Origin: Chlamydiota bacterium
GTDB lineage: Bacteria; Chlamydiota; Chlamydiia; Chlamydiales; Parachlamydiaceae
Reading direction: 5' to 3'
DNA length: 51,966 bases
NCBI GenBank assembly: GCA_013286645.1
Contig: JABDFJ010000009.1
Span: forward strand, 1 to 51,966
Below are positions 1 through 7,993 of this stretch, piece by piece (position 1 is the stretch's first letter; every line of letters starts with the position of its first letter). Under the pieces are notes generated by a model. That model worked only from the letters and a program-made list of their open reading frames with translations, searched no databases and had not been told where the DNA came from. Both the position numbers and the translations under genes were made by a program.

Positions 1-32
1 TAACTTTATTACACAAAACTTAGAGGCTCATT

Positions 33-365
33 ATGACAATCTTAACTAGCCAACTTGACTATGGATACAGAGAACATTATACACCTCCTGCTTCGCCAAC
101 ACCAGCTTCTCACTCCCAGAAAACCTCACCTCCAAGTCCGCCTTTTGCAACAGGCATTTTCGCAACTTACGCGGCGCAAAGCACTCATACAGCCCCTTCC
201 TCTTCATCACATCCTAGGTTCGCAACTGGCATTTTCGCCACTGACTCATCTTCAACCACGAATACTACCCCCTCCTCTTCATCAATCACAGCAGATTGGC
301 CTTGCGATATAGAGTTTTGTGGTTCAAACTTACCTCCTATCGTGACTAAGGTAATCGGTAAGTAG
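33..365 (+). CDS. Small Ser/Thr/Pro-rich repeat protein, function unknown
   Basis: A 110-residue protein that I do not recognise. An AGAGG ribosome-binding site lies 6 bases before the ATG, which supports the start. The middle of the protein is low in complexity (Ser, Thr, Pro, Ala). It holds an 8-residue motif, FATGIFAT, twice, about 25 residues apart, each copy followed by a Ser-rich stretch ending in PSSSS. The repeat is also visible in the DNA at about 143-166 and 218-241. The C-terminal 30 residues are less biased and contain two cysteines. No signal peptide or membrane segment is visible. The stop codon is followed one base later by a long hairpin. The disordered, Ser-rich composition fits a secreted or effector-like protein, but this is only inference. 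A second open frame over the same bases looks like a shadow. Confidence 0.55.
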   Translation: MTILTSQLDYGYREHYTPPASPTPASHSQKTSPPSPPFATGIFATYAAQSTHTAPSSSSHPRFATGIFATDSSSTTNTTPSSSSITADWPCDIEFCGSNLPPIVTKVIGK

Positions 366-366
366 T

Positions 367-451
367 AAAAAGGACCTAAGGGACCTAAACGACCTAAAGG
401 ACTGAAAACTATTGTCCTTTAGGTCCTTTTGGTCCTTTTGGTCCTTTTTTT
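367..451. repeat. Long inverted repeat built on GGACCTAAA words; probable bidirectional terminator
   Basis: The left arm (367-402) and right arm (414-451) are complementary at roughly 32 of 36 positions, with an 11-base loop. Each arm is three to four copies of the word GGACCTAAA or its complement. The left arm starts with an A run and the right arm ends in a run of seven T, so it could end transcription from both sides. It starts one base after the stop codon of the small upstream gene. A close relative lies at 13847-13928. Confidence 0.75.
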
Positions 452-510
452 ATGGTGGCTCCGGTTCGGAATCGTTTTTTTCGAGAATTACTTCATTTTT
501 ATAGGAAGAC

Positions 511-1341
511 GTGATAAAACGTGCCAATATGAATGTACGTAATTCTTTCATCAATCAGACCCCAGCACAGATGCTCATTGCCATTGGCGACTATGTCATG
601 CTCGTCATCAATGTCTGCTTGATCATTATATACCGCCCTCCGAAGCTCTCACTCATACGGGATCAAATGTATGAAATCGGCGTTTTGTCCCTGCCAGTCG
701 TCGCCATCACCGGCTTTAGCACAGGCATGGTGCTCGCCGCCCAATCCTTCTTCCAACTATCTGATAAAGGACTAGCCAGTGCCACCGGCATTATGGTGGC
801 CAAAGCGATGATTGTCGAGCTTGGACCCGTGCTGACCGCTTTCATGGTGACAGGACGTGTGGGTGCTGCCATGTGTGCAGAACTTGGCACGATGCGTGTC
901 ACAGAACAGATCGATGCCTTGCGTTCTATGTCTGTAGATCCTTTGCGCTACCTCGTGGCTCCCCGTTTTATCGCCGGCATCTTTATGTTACCTTTACTCA
1001 CTATTTTTAGTGCGTTGATGGGGGTATTTGGAGGCTATATCATTGCTGTTGAATATTATGGCATGGCGTCGAATACATTCATCGATCCCTTACCTGTGCA
1101 CATCACTTCCTTTGATCTTTTTAGCGGCATCGTCAAAGCTATTGCCTTTGGCATCATCATTATTACTATCTCCTGCTATCGTGGTATGACTACGAAGGGG
1201 GGGGCCGCGGGCGTGGGCCGTGCGACGACAAATAGCGTTGTTATCTGCTATACCGTCATTCTCATTGGCAACTTCTTACTCACGTTAAGCCTAAATAACT
1301 CCTCTGACGCTATCAATAATTTCATCAATTTGTGGTTATAA
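511..1341 (+). CDS. mlaE: MlaE-type ABC permease of an MCE lipid transporter
   Basis: A 276-residue membrane protein of the MlaE/Ttg2B/TGD1 family, the permease of the MCE system that moves phospholipids between outer and inner membranes. Hydrophobic segments fall at about 29-48, 54-79, 145-172 and 202-270. The family's characteristic central region (GRVGAAMCAEL, then MRVTEQIDAL) is present. The start is most likely the GTG at 511, with AGGA four bases before it; an in-frame ATG at 529 is the alternative but lies far from that site. It overlaps the ATPase gene by one base (TAATG), and mlaD follows, so this is a tight mlaE-mlaF-mlaD operon. Length is normal for the family. Confidence 0.93.
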   Translation: MIKRANMNVRNSFINQTPAQMLIAIGDYVMLVINVCLIIIYRPPKLSLIRDQMYEIGVLSLPVVAITGFSTGMVLAAQSFFQLSDKGLASATGIMVAKAMIVELGPVLTAFMVTGRVGAAMCAELGTMRVTEQIDALRSMSVDPLRYLVAPRFIAGIFMLPLLTIFSALMGVFGGYIIAVEYYGMASNTFIDPLPVHITSFDLFSGIVKAIAFGIIIITISCYRGMTTKGGAAGVGRATTNSVVICYTVILIGNFLLTLSLNNSSDAINNFINLWL

Positions 1342-2132
1342 TGGCAAACGACTCCTCACAAAAAAAACAAATCATTATCAGAGCCAAAGATATCTACAAA
1401 AGCTATGGCTCGCTTGAGGTGCTTAAAGGCCTAAATCTAGATATTTATGAGGGTGAAACCGTTGTCATTCTAGGACGTTCTGGTGTCGGCAAAAGTGTGC
1501 TGCTGCGTCAAATTATGGGCATCGACGCCCCTGATTCTGGCTATGTCGAAATCAGCGGTAAACGCATCACTGAGATGAGCCAACATAAACGCTTTGAAGC
1601 TGTCAAAAGCATGGGGATGCTTTTCCAAGGATCCGCGCTCTTCGACTCCATGAATGTTGGCGAAAACACAGCCTTTTACATCCGCCAACACGAACCTCAC
1701 CTAGCTGAAAAAAAAGTACAAGAACGGGTAGCTGAAGCCCTAGCCATGGTTGATCTCAGTGGCACCGAAGATAAAATGCCCTCAGATTTATCTGGCGGCA
1801 TGCGCAAACGCGCAGCTTTAGCCCGCTTAATTGTCTACCGCCCCCACATCTTACTCTATGACGAACCCACTACCGGTCTGGATCCCATCACTTCCATGCA
1901 AATTAATGACCTCATCAATTCCACCAAAAAAGAACTCAATGCCACCAGCATCGTTGTCACCCATGATATACGCTCTGCCATGGTGGTGGGTGACCGTTTA
2001 GCTTTTAATGACGACGGCAAAATCTCACACATAGGACCTAAAAAAGAATTCCTTCAATCACAGGATCCTCATCTACAAGCCTTTTTCAAGAATGCGATCC
2101 TCACCAAAGAACTGCTCGAGAATCAGGAGTAA
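1341..2132 (+). CDS. mlaF: MlaF-type ATPase of the MCE lipid transporter
   Basis: A 263-residue ABC ATPase that powers the MlaE permease. Walker A is GRSGVGKS at about 45-52, the signature LSGGM at 150-154, and Walker B LLYDEP at 171-176 followed by TTGLD. The form GM-RKRAALARL after the signature is typical of MlaF rather than of general importers. The ATG overlaps the stop of mlaE by one base; a GTG nine bases upstream is less likely. The stop is followed after eight bases by mlaD. Nothing appears missing or truncated. Confidence 0.94.
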   Translation: MANDSSQKKQIIIRAKDIYKSYGSLEVLKGLNLDIYEGETVVILGRSGVGKSVLLRQIMGIDAPDSGYVEISGKRITEMSQHKRFEAVKSMGMLFQGSALFDSMNVGENTAFYIRQHEPHLAEKKVQERVAEALAMVDLSGTEDKMPSDLSGGMRKRAALARLIVYRPHILLYDEPTTGLDPITSMQINDLINSTKKELNATSIVVTHDIRSAMVVGDRLAFNDDGKISHIGPKKEFLQSQDPHLQAFFKNAILTKELLENQE

Positions 2133-2140
2133 CTTCATTC

Positions 2141-3364
2141 ATGGACCAATTTAAAAATCTCATGATCGGCCTCTTCGTTACGGTGGCAGCATTTATCATT
2201 ATTTTCATCTTAATGTTTCTCCATCCAAATGTGGGTGATGAAGGCAAACTCCTGTATGTGCGTTTCACTGATATCGACAAAGTCACTCCCGGCACACGCG
2301 TGGCCTATGCAGGCAAACCTGTCGGCGAAGTGGTCGACATTAAAGAAGTGGAATTTGGACGCAGCGGTCGCACCGATGAAAGTGGAAGGGTATACCTCTA
2401 CGAACTCAAACTCCGTGTCGATAGCGCCGTCAACGTCTATAATACCGACGAAATTTCCCTGCATACATCTGGACTACTGGGCGAAAAAAACGTCGAGATC
2501 ACCCCCTATGCCCCAAAACCCAATGAAAAACTTAAGATTATCGATAAAGAAGTCCTCTACGCCAAAGAAACAGGGTCTGTGGAAGACACTTTCAAGCAGC
2601 TGAAAGAAGTTGCCGGCAGATTCGACACTGCCTTAGACCTCATCATCGATATCCTCGAACAGGTCAATAATCAAAACATCGTAGAGAAGATTGCCCGCAC
2701 CATCGAAAATGTTGAATCGATTACAGGCGCACTCAATATGCCTGAAGACCTAACTAACATCGTCGCCAATGTGCATGCGCTATCTCAACGCGCTCTCCAC
2801 TCTTGGGATACGGTTGACAGTACGCTCGCTAACTTCGACGCCATGGGCATCAGTGCACGCGATATTGCAGACAAAATAGCGCATGGCAATGGGACAATTG
2901 GCAAGCTAGTCACTAATGACGACCTATACCTGCGCACCAACTCCATTCTTAGCAAACTTGAAACAACCTTCGATGACATCAACCATTATGGTCTATTTTT
3001 CTCTAGCGACAAAGGATGGCAGCGTCTACGAGCACGTCGCCTTAACCTACTGCAAAAATTGCGCACCCCCCAAGAATTCCGCAATTATTTCAATGATGAA
3101 GTGGATCAAATATCTACTTCCATTTCACGCGTCTATATGGTATTGGATAAGCTAAGCTGTGACCCTTACTGTGAAAATATGATGCAAAATAACGAGTTCA
3201 CTAAAGTTTTTGCCGAGTTGATGCGCCGCGTGACGATGCTAGAAGAAGAAGTGCGCATGTACAACACGCAAATTGTCGAAACGGAAGTCCATGAGACAGA
3301 GCTCGGCTGCCCACCGCTTTGCCCACAAAACCCATGTGAATGTTCCGGTTGGTGGCATCAATAA
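2141..3364 (+). CDS. mlaD: MlaD-type MCE-domain substrate-binding protein
   Basis: A 407-residue protein with one N-terminal membrane anchor (about 6-27) and one MCE domain (about 35-130, including the region around GTRVAYAGKPVGEV). A long helical region of about 150-390 follows. In the family this domain forms a hexameric ring that handles phospholipids in the periplasm, with the helical tail building a channel. An AGGAG site overlaps the end of mlaF and sits 10 bases from the ATG. The last 20 residues are unusual: they hold four cysteines in a Pro-rich setting and end in WWHQ, which is not usual for MlaD. Assignment is firm; the role of the Cys-rich tail is unknown. Confidence 0.9.
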   Translation: MDQFKNLMIGLFVTVAAFIIIFILMFLHPNVGDEGKLLYVRFTDIDKVTPGTRVAYAGKPVGEVVDIKEVEFGRSGRTDESGRVYLYELKLRVDSAVNVYNTDEISLHTSGLLGEKNVEITPYAPKPNEKLKIIDKEVLYAKETGSVEDTFKQLKEVAGRFDTALDLIIDILEQVNNQNIVEKIARTIENVESITGALNMPEDLTNIVANVHALSQRALHSWDTVDSTLANFDAMGISARDIADKIAHGNGTIGKLVTNDDLYLRTNSILSKLETTFDDINHYGLFFSSDKGWQRLRARRLNLLQKLRTPQEFRNYFNDEVDQISTSISRVYMVLDKLSCDPYCENMMQNNEFTKVFAELMRRVTMLEEEVRMYNTQIVETEVHETELGCPPLCPQNPCECSGWWHQ

Positions 3365-3397
3365 AAACAAAGATATCAAGAAGACGGAGCTATTGCC

Positions 3398-3967
3398 ATG
3401 GAACATATGCCCTACTCACAGATCCAAAAAGGCACTTTCCTCATCTCATCACCCGACGTCGACATGGGCCTTTTCTTCCGCAGCGTAGTGCTCATTTGTG
3501 AACATAACTCCAGCGGCTCCTTTGGCTTGGTCATCAACAAAAGCCTCGAACTCGAACTCCCAGAAGAAATTATCAATATTCACAATCTGGCCAATCCCCA
3601 TGTAGGGATCCGCGCCGGAGGCCCTGTGCAAACCAACCAAATGATGCTTCTCCATACCTCAGGGCATATCCCCAATCAAACCCTACAGATCTGCGATGGT
3701 GTCTATTTAGGCGGCGACCTCCAATTTCTGCAAGAATCTATCACCGATGCAAATGGTCCCCCCATTCATCTATGTTTTGGCTATGCCGGCTGGGGAGCAG
3801 GCCAGCTGGAAAGGGAATTCCTTGATGGCAACTGGTTCATCCATCCCGCCTCCTCACGCCAAATCTTTTACACTCCCACGGAAAAACTATGGCCCAATGT
3901 GCTGCGTGAAATGGGTGGCAAATACGCCACCCTCTCGATGATCCCCGAAGATCTTTCGGTAAACTAA
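3398..3967 (+). CDS. YqgE/AlgH (UPF0301) family protein
   Basis: A 189-residue protein of the YqgE/AlgH family (UPF0301), a widespread cytosolic family without a firmly established biochemical role. Recognisable parts are the N-terminal [20 protein letters not shown], the GLVINK stretch at about 45-50, the GGPV turn near 72 and the [12 protein letters not shown] signature at about 126-137. A GGAG site stands nine bases before the ATG. It follows mlaD by 33 bases on the same strand and may be co-transcribed with it, although a functional link is not implied. Length matches the family. Confidence 0.9.
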   Translation: MEHMPYSQIQKGTFLISSPDVDMGLFFRSVVLICEHNSSGSFGLVINKSLELELPEEIINIHNLANPHVGIRAGGPVQTNQMMLLHTSGHIPNQTLQICDGVYLGGDLQFLQESITDANGPPIHLCFGYAGWGAGQLEREFLDGNWFIHPASSRQIFYTPTEKLWPNVLREMGGKYATLSMIPEDLSVN

Positions 3968-4084
3968 TTAGTAATTAACATTTCCTTGATTTTTATTCTC
4001 ATTTTGAGCATAATTCTTTTCATTAACTTATTAAGTTATTAAAAACCAAGTAGTTTCATTTAATTCTTTGTGGAGTCTGATCCC

Positions 4085-4351
4085 ATGGCCAAGCTAATTT
4101 TTGATCACAACTCGGAAGAAATCGATCTTCCAGAAAATGCCCCTATTGCAGAAGCCTGCGAAGAGGCCGGCGTACCTTTTGCCTGTACTGAAGGCGTGTG
4201 CGGCACCTGCGTTATCGAAGTCAAAGAGGGGAAAGAAAATCTTTCCAGTCCAACCCAAGAAGAAGAAGATTTCTTAGGTGAGGGCACATGCGATGAACGT
4301 CTTGCTTGCCAATGCAAGATCAAATGTGGCAATGTAAGAATCTCGTTTTAA
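4085..4351 (+). CDS. [2Fe-2S] ferredoxin, plant/chloroplast type
   Basis: An 88-residue ferredoxin. The cluster ligands are a C-x4-C-x2-C set in FACTEGVCGTC (about 34-42) and a fourth Cys in RLACQCKIKC, with an extra Cys nearby. It would carry electrons in the cytosol; partners are unknown, but the next gene is an Fe-S scaffold-like protein, so Fe-S handling is plausible. I chose ATG 4085 because GGAG lies eight bases upstream; a GTG at 4070 would place that site inside the gene. About 100 bases upstream (3968-4069) are AT-rich and may hold the promoter. Confidence 0.9.
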   Translation: MAKLIFDHNSEEIDLPENAPIAEACEEAGVPFACTEGVCGTCVIEVKEGKENLSSPTQEEEDFLGEGTCDERLACQCKIKCGNVRISF

Positions 4352-4390
4352 TCCATCAATAGATAAATAAAAGTCAAAGGAGCCTTCCCC

Positions 4391-4975
4391 ATGTCAACAA
4401 AGACACACACAGAAGCTGGAAAAAAAATTCATCGCCAAATGACGATCGAAGAAATTTTGTCTATGTTTCCTTTTAAAGCCCAACGCCTATCTCAAGAGAT
4501 CACCAATGCCGGCCTACACTGTGTTGGTTGCCATGCCGCCACATGGGAGACATTAGAAGCTGGCATGTTAGGACATGGCATGGATGATGCCGCTATCAAT
4601 CGCCTTGTAGACCGCCTTAACGCGCTTCTCGAAGAAAAAGTCGACAATTCAACCATTTCTATCACTCCACGTGGCGCAAAGAAATTCCTCGAGATCTTAG
4701 CTGAAGAGGGCAAGCACGGCTGGGGGCTGCGCTTTGCAGATCGCATGGCCGGATGCAATGGCTTTGAATACGTCCTCGACTACTCAGAAAAAGCCCAAGC
4801 CGATGATAAAATCTTTGAATCAAATGGTGTCCAAATTCATGTTAACAACGGATCCGTAGGTCGCCTTTTGGGATCTGAAATCGACTACGTGGATGGCCTT
4901 CAAGGAGCTGGATTTAAAGTCAGCAATCCTAATGTGCGCTCATCTTGCGGTTGTGGCACCTCGCACGGCTACTAA
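4391..4975 (+). CDS. DUF1858 + HesB/IscA fusion protein
   Basis: A 194-residue two-domain protein. Residues about 17-80 match DUF1858, a small domain with a Cys pair (CVGCH near 48-52) often attached to redox enzymes. Residues about 92-194 are an A-type Fe-S carrier (HesB/IscA/SufA) with the SCGCG signature close to the C-terminus and an upstream Cys in MAGCNGFEY. A-type proteins receive and deliver Fe-S clusters. The domain order suggests a carrier with its own redox or cluster-holding module. AAGGAG lies just before the ATG (40 bases after the ferredoxin stop), so the two genes are probably one unit. Confidence 0.85.
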   Translation: MSTKTHTEAGKKIHRQMTIEEILSMFPFKAQRLSQEITNAGLHCVGCHAATWETLEAGMLGHGMDDAAINRLVDRLNALLEEKVDNSTISITPRGAKKFLEILAEEGKHGWGLRFADRMAGCNGFEYVLDYSEKAQADDKIFESNGVQIHVNNGSVGRLLGSEIDYVDGLQGAGFKVSNPNVRSSCGCGTSHGY

Positions 4976-4998
4976 GCACAAGAATTGGTTTCGCTAAA

Positions 4999-5160
4999 TC
5001 GTGCCCGTGTGCGTGCCCGTGCCCGTGCCCGAAATGCCTACGAACTCTCTTGCTTCACATGGATATATTTTACGTTGAATAAAAAATTCACTGTGCTAAA
5101 ATTTCAATCACCATAAAGTTAAGGTTTCGGGCACGGGCACGGGCACGCACACGGGCACGA
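4999..5160. repeat. Perfect 36-bp inverted repeat of GTGCCC words, copy 1
   Basis: Arms 4999-5034 and 5125-5160 are exact inverted copies, made of reiterated GTGCCC/GGGCAC words, with a 90-base AT-rich loop. The element sits between two convergent genes (DUF1858-IscA and lpdA), so it could act as a bidirectional terminator. Its loop shares blocks (CTACGA after the left arm and TTTCAATCACCAT before the right arm) with the element at 6612-6741, so the two are copies of one repeat. Confidence 0.8.
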
Positions 5161-5184
5161 AATCTAGGTTATGCAAGAGACCCA

Positions 5185-6573
5185 TCACCGCCCAAGCGCT
5201 TGCTGGCAAGCTTCCATAATCGATTCGGCCAGCGTAGGATGAGCATGACAGGTATTTGCGATCTCACTTAGCGTCGCCTTTTTCTCGAGGGCCATCATCC
5301 CTTCAGCAATTAACTCGGAGGCTTGGGCCCCAATGATATGCATGCCGATCAAACGACCGGTATTAACCTCGCCAATGACTTTCACCAAGCCCTCAGTATC
5401 GCCGCTACAGCGCGAACGTGGATTGCCTCGAAAGAAACTTGTACCCACAACGATATTAAGTCCCGCATTGCGCGCTTCTGGCTCTGTAAAACCTACAGAT
5501 GCTACCTCTGGATGGGTATAAATGACATTAGGAATGCTAGCATAATTCACATGCGGATGATGCCCTGCTATCAACTCAGCTACCGCCATCCCTTCGTGCG
5601 ATGCGCGATGCGCAAGCATCGGCCCTTCAATCACGTCACCAATGGCATAAATGTGGCGATGAACATTTCGGAAATTCACATCCACAGGAATAAGCCCTTG
5701 AGCATTTGGCACAACCGTCAACACATCTAATCCAAGCCCTTGAGTATAAGGACGGCGTCCCACAGCTACAAGCACCACATCAGCATCGATCGTTACCTGC
5801 TTTTGATCGTGTTCGATGAAAAGTTGCACTCCCTTGCTACCAACATTCGCACTAGTGACTTTTGCTCCTAGATAGAACTCTAAGCCTTGTTTCTTTAATA
5901 CCTGGAGCAATTGTTTACTTATCGCAGGATCCATCATAGGCGTGAGCGTATCCAACATTTCAACAACAACTACTTCGCTACCTAAGCGACGATAGACAGA
6001 GGCTAATTCGACACCAATCACTCCCCCACCAATCACTGCGAAGCGCTTAGGTACGCTTGTAAGACTCAATGCTCCTGTCGATGAGACCACACGCTTTTCA
6101 TCAAACGGCAGAAAAGGCAATGCAATAGGCTCAGAACCTGTCGCGATAATAATATTCGCAGCATGTACCGCTTGCCGTTCACTGCCATTAACCACTTCAA
6201 GCGAATGTGGTCCTGTAAAATGCGCATTTCCTTGTAGATGCACAATATGATGTTTCTTAAAAAGCGTGTTAATACCATCCACCAACCCCCGTACAATGCC
6301 CTCTTTGCGTTGCATCATCGCACCAAAGTCTATCGCTACGTTGGTGGCTGTAATCCCATGTTCCTTGCTAGCATTTTTAAGCCATGCGTAGTGCTCTGTA
6401 GATTGTAGAAGAGCTTTTGAGGGAATGCATCCTACATTAAGACAAGTACCGCCTAAGGTGGGGCGTTTGTCGACACAGGCAACTTTGAGTCCGAGTTGAG
6501 CCGCGCGAACAGCTGCCACATAGCCCCCTGGACCTGAACCTATCACTATCACATCGAAATCATGCTCTGCCAT
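5185..6573 (-). CDS. lpdA: Dihydrolipoamide dehydrogenase (E3)
   Basis: The E3 flavoprotein of 2-oxo acid dehydrogenase complexes; it reoxidises dihydrolipoamide and passes electrons to NAD+. Seen in the 462-residue protein: FAD-binding GSGPGG at 12-17, the redox-active CLNVGC (Cys44, Cys49), a second GGGVIGVE dinucleotide site, and the C-terminal HPTLAE catalytic His-Glu region. I chose the ATG at 6573 because AAGGAA lies eight bases upstream; an ATG at 6600 is in frame but unsupported. It is the last gene of the sucA-sucB-lpdA cluster. It is bracketed by two copies of the same GGGCAC inverted repeat. Confidence 0.95.
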   Translation of the reverse strand: MAEHDFDVIVIGSGPGGYVAAVRAAQLGLKVACVDKRPTLGGTCLNVGCIPSKALLQSTEHYAWLKNASKEHGITATNVAIDFGAMMQRKEGIVRGLVDGINTLFKKHHIVHLQGNAHFTGPHSLEVVNGSERQAVHAANIIIATGSEPIALPFLPFDEKRVVSSTGALSLTSVPKRFAVIGGGVIGVELASVYRRLGSEVVVVEMLDTLTPMMDPAISKQLLQVLKKQGLEFYLGAKVTSANVGSKGVQLFIEHDQKQVTIDADVVLVAVGRRPYTQGLGLDVLTVVPNAQGLIPVDVNFRNVHRHIYAIGDVIEGPMLAHRASHEGMAVAELIAGHHPHVNYASIPNVIYTHPEVASVGFTEPEARNAGLNIVVGTSFFRGNPRSRCSGDTEGLVKVIGEVNTGRLIGMHIIGAQASELIAEGMMALEKKATLSEIANTCHAHPTLAESIMEACQQALGR

Positions 6574-6611
6574 ATGTAATTTTCCTTGAATATATTGCAT
6601 AACCTAAAGTT

Positions 6612-6741
6612 CGTGCCCGTGTGCGTGCCCGTGCCCGAAATGACTACGAGCCATCGTGAATAAGAAACACAGCACATCAAATTTTCAATCACCATTAAGT
6701 TAATGTGTCGGGCACGGGCACGGGCACGGGCACGGGCACGG
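6612..6741. repeat. GGGCAC-word inverted repeat, copy 2
   Basis: The left arm (6612-6638) and right arm (6709-6741) are complementary but differ by one 6-base word, as expected from repeat slippage. The loop is shorter than in the 4999-5160 copy but shares its end blocks. It lies between sucB and lpdA within an apparent operon, so any terminator action would reduce lpdA expression relative to sucAB. Confidence 0.75.
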
Positions 6742-6751
6742 GATGTCATTG

Positions 6752-7978
6752 TTATACCCCTAGTAACAGACGCGAAGGATCTTCTAAACAATTCTTGATA
6801 TGCACAAGAAATGACACCGCCTCTTTACCATCAATCACGCGATGGTCATAGCTCAATGCCAAATTCATCATAGGCCTAATGACGATCTGGTCATCGACCA
6901 CGACAGCGCGTTTCATGATTTTATGCATCCCTAAGATAGCACATTGCGGGAGATTTAAAATCGGAGTGGAAAGCAGTGAACCATAGACACCACCGTTAGT
7001 AATAGTAAAACCGCCCCCTTGCAGATCATCCGCCGTAAGACCTCCCTCACGCGCCTTTTTAGCATAGGCCTCAATGGCTTGTTCGATCTCTGCAAACGAA
7101 AGATAATCACAGTCGCGCACGACAGGTACGACGAGTCCACGATCCGTTCCAACTGCAATGCTGATATCGAAATAGTTACGATAGACAATCTCATCACCAT
7201 CGATATAGGAATTGACCTCAGGAAACTCTTTCAGGGCATCCACAGCAGCTTTAATGAAGAAGGACATAAAGCCTAGGCGCGCTTGGTATTTCTTATTGAA
7301 TCCTTCTTTATAAGTGTCCCTTAGGGCCATAATATTCGACATATCAACTTCGTTAAAAGTCGTCAGCATCGCGGTTTGCTGGAGGGCATCGACCAACCGT
7401 GTGGCGATTACCTTGCGGATCTTTGACATTTTTTTGCGTGTTTCACGCTCTCCTACTGCACCCATCCCTGAGTTGGCATGGGAGGCACCAGGGGCAGGAT
7501 GAGAAAGCTCTGAGATGAGGAGTTCTTTCGTCGCACGCGCTCCCGTATACCCCGAAGACTTAGCTTTTGACGCAGGCTGTGGAGTTACAGACTTAGCAGA
7601 AGCTTGCTCTTCGGCAGCGTCTGGTGCTTCCTTTTTTGTTTCTTTAGAAGGTGCTGCTTTGGCTTCTACTTGAGGTACCTGTTTCGAGACCGATGCTTTA
7701 GCAGTCTCCACGCCTTTCGATACAGTGGCAGCAGCGCCTTTTTGTTCCGTATCGATAGATCCTAGGACTTGTCCTATCTTAACCACATCGTCTGGAGACA
7801 CTCCCCACGTCACCACACCCCCTTGAGGAGCATACAGCACTTGATTGACCTTATCTGTCTCCAACTCAATCAATTCATCATCCGCTGCCACAAAAGATCC
7901 AGAAGGCTTAAGCAGCATGCCGATCGTTGCTTGGCTGATAGACTCTCCCATAGCAGGTACTTTAATTTCTACTTTCAT
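6752..7978 (-). CDS. sucB: Dihydrolipoyllysine succinyltransferase (2-oxoglutarate dehydrogenase E2)
   Basis: The E2 core of the 2-oxoglutarate dehydrogenase complex, which transfers succinyl groups from lipoyl-lysine to CoA. In the 408 residues: an N-terminal lipoyl domain with the target Lys43 in ETDKVN, an Ala/Lys/Pro-rich linker at about 85-150, and a catalytic domain from about 185 with HRVID at 379-383. I see no convincing peripheral-subunit-binding domain between linker and catalytic domain, which would normally tether E1 or E3. It follows sucA by 15 bases and precedes lpdA. SucB rather than AceF is favoured by the adjacent sucA. Confidence 0.94.
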   Translation of the reverse strand: MKVEIKVPAMGESISQATIGMLLKPSGSFVAADDELIELETDKVNQVLYAPQGGVVTWGVSPDDVVKIGQVLGSIDTEQKGAAATVSKGVETAKASVSKQVPQVEAKAAPSKETKKEAPDAAEEQASAKSVTPQPASKAKSSGYTGARATKELLISELSHPAPGASHANSGMGAVGERETRKKMSKIRKVIATRLVDALQQTAMLTTFNEVDMSNIMALRDTYKEGFNKKYQARLGFMSFFIKAAVDALKEFPEVNSYIDGDEIVYRNYFDISIAVGTDRGLVVPVVRDCDYLSFAEIEQAIEAYAKKAREGGLTADDLQGGGFTITNGGVYGSLLSTPILNLPQCAILGMHKIMKRAVVVDDQIVIRPMMNLALSYDHRVIDGKEAVSFLVHIKNCLEDPSRLLLGV

Positions 7979-7993
7979 TGATCATCTCCACAA

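Noticed and set aside
4999-6741. Possible CRISPR-like repeats in the GTGCCC elements
   Set aside because: Repeat words are contiguous with no spacers, the elements are palindromic, and no cas gene is present.
6549-6791. A frame with an Arg-Ala repeat run across the sucB-lpdA gap
   Set aside because: The run is simply the translation of GGGCAC words; the frame overlaps two real genes.
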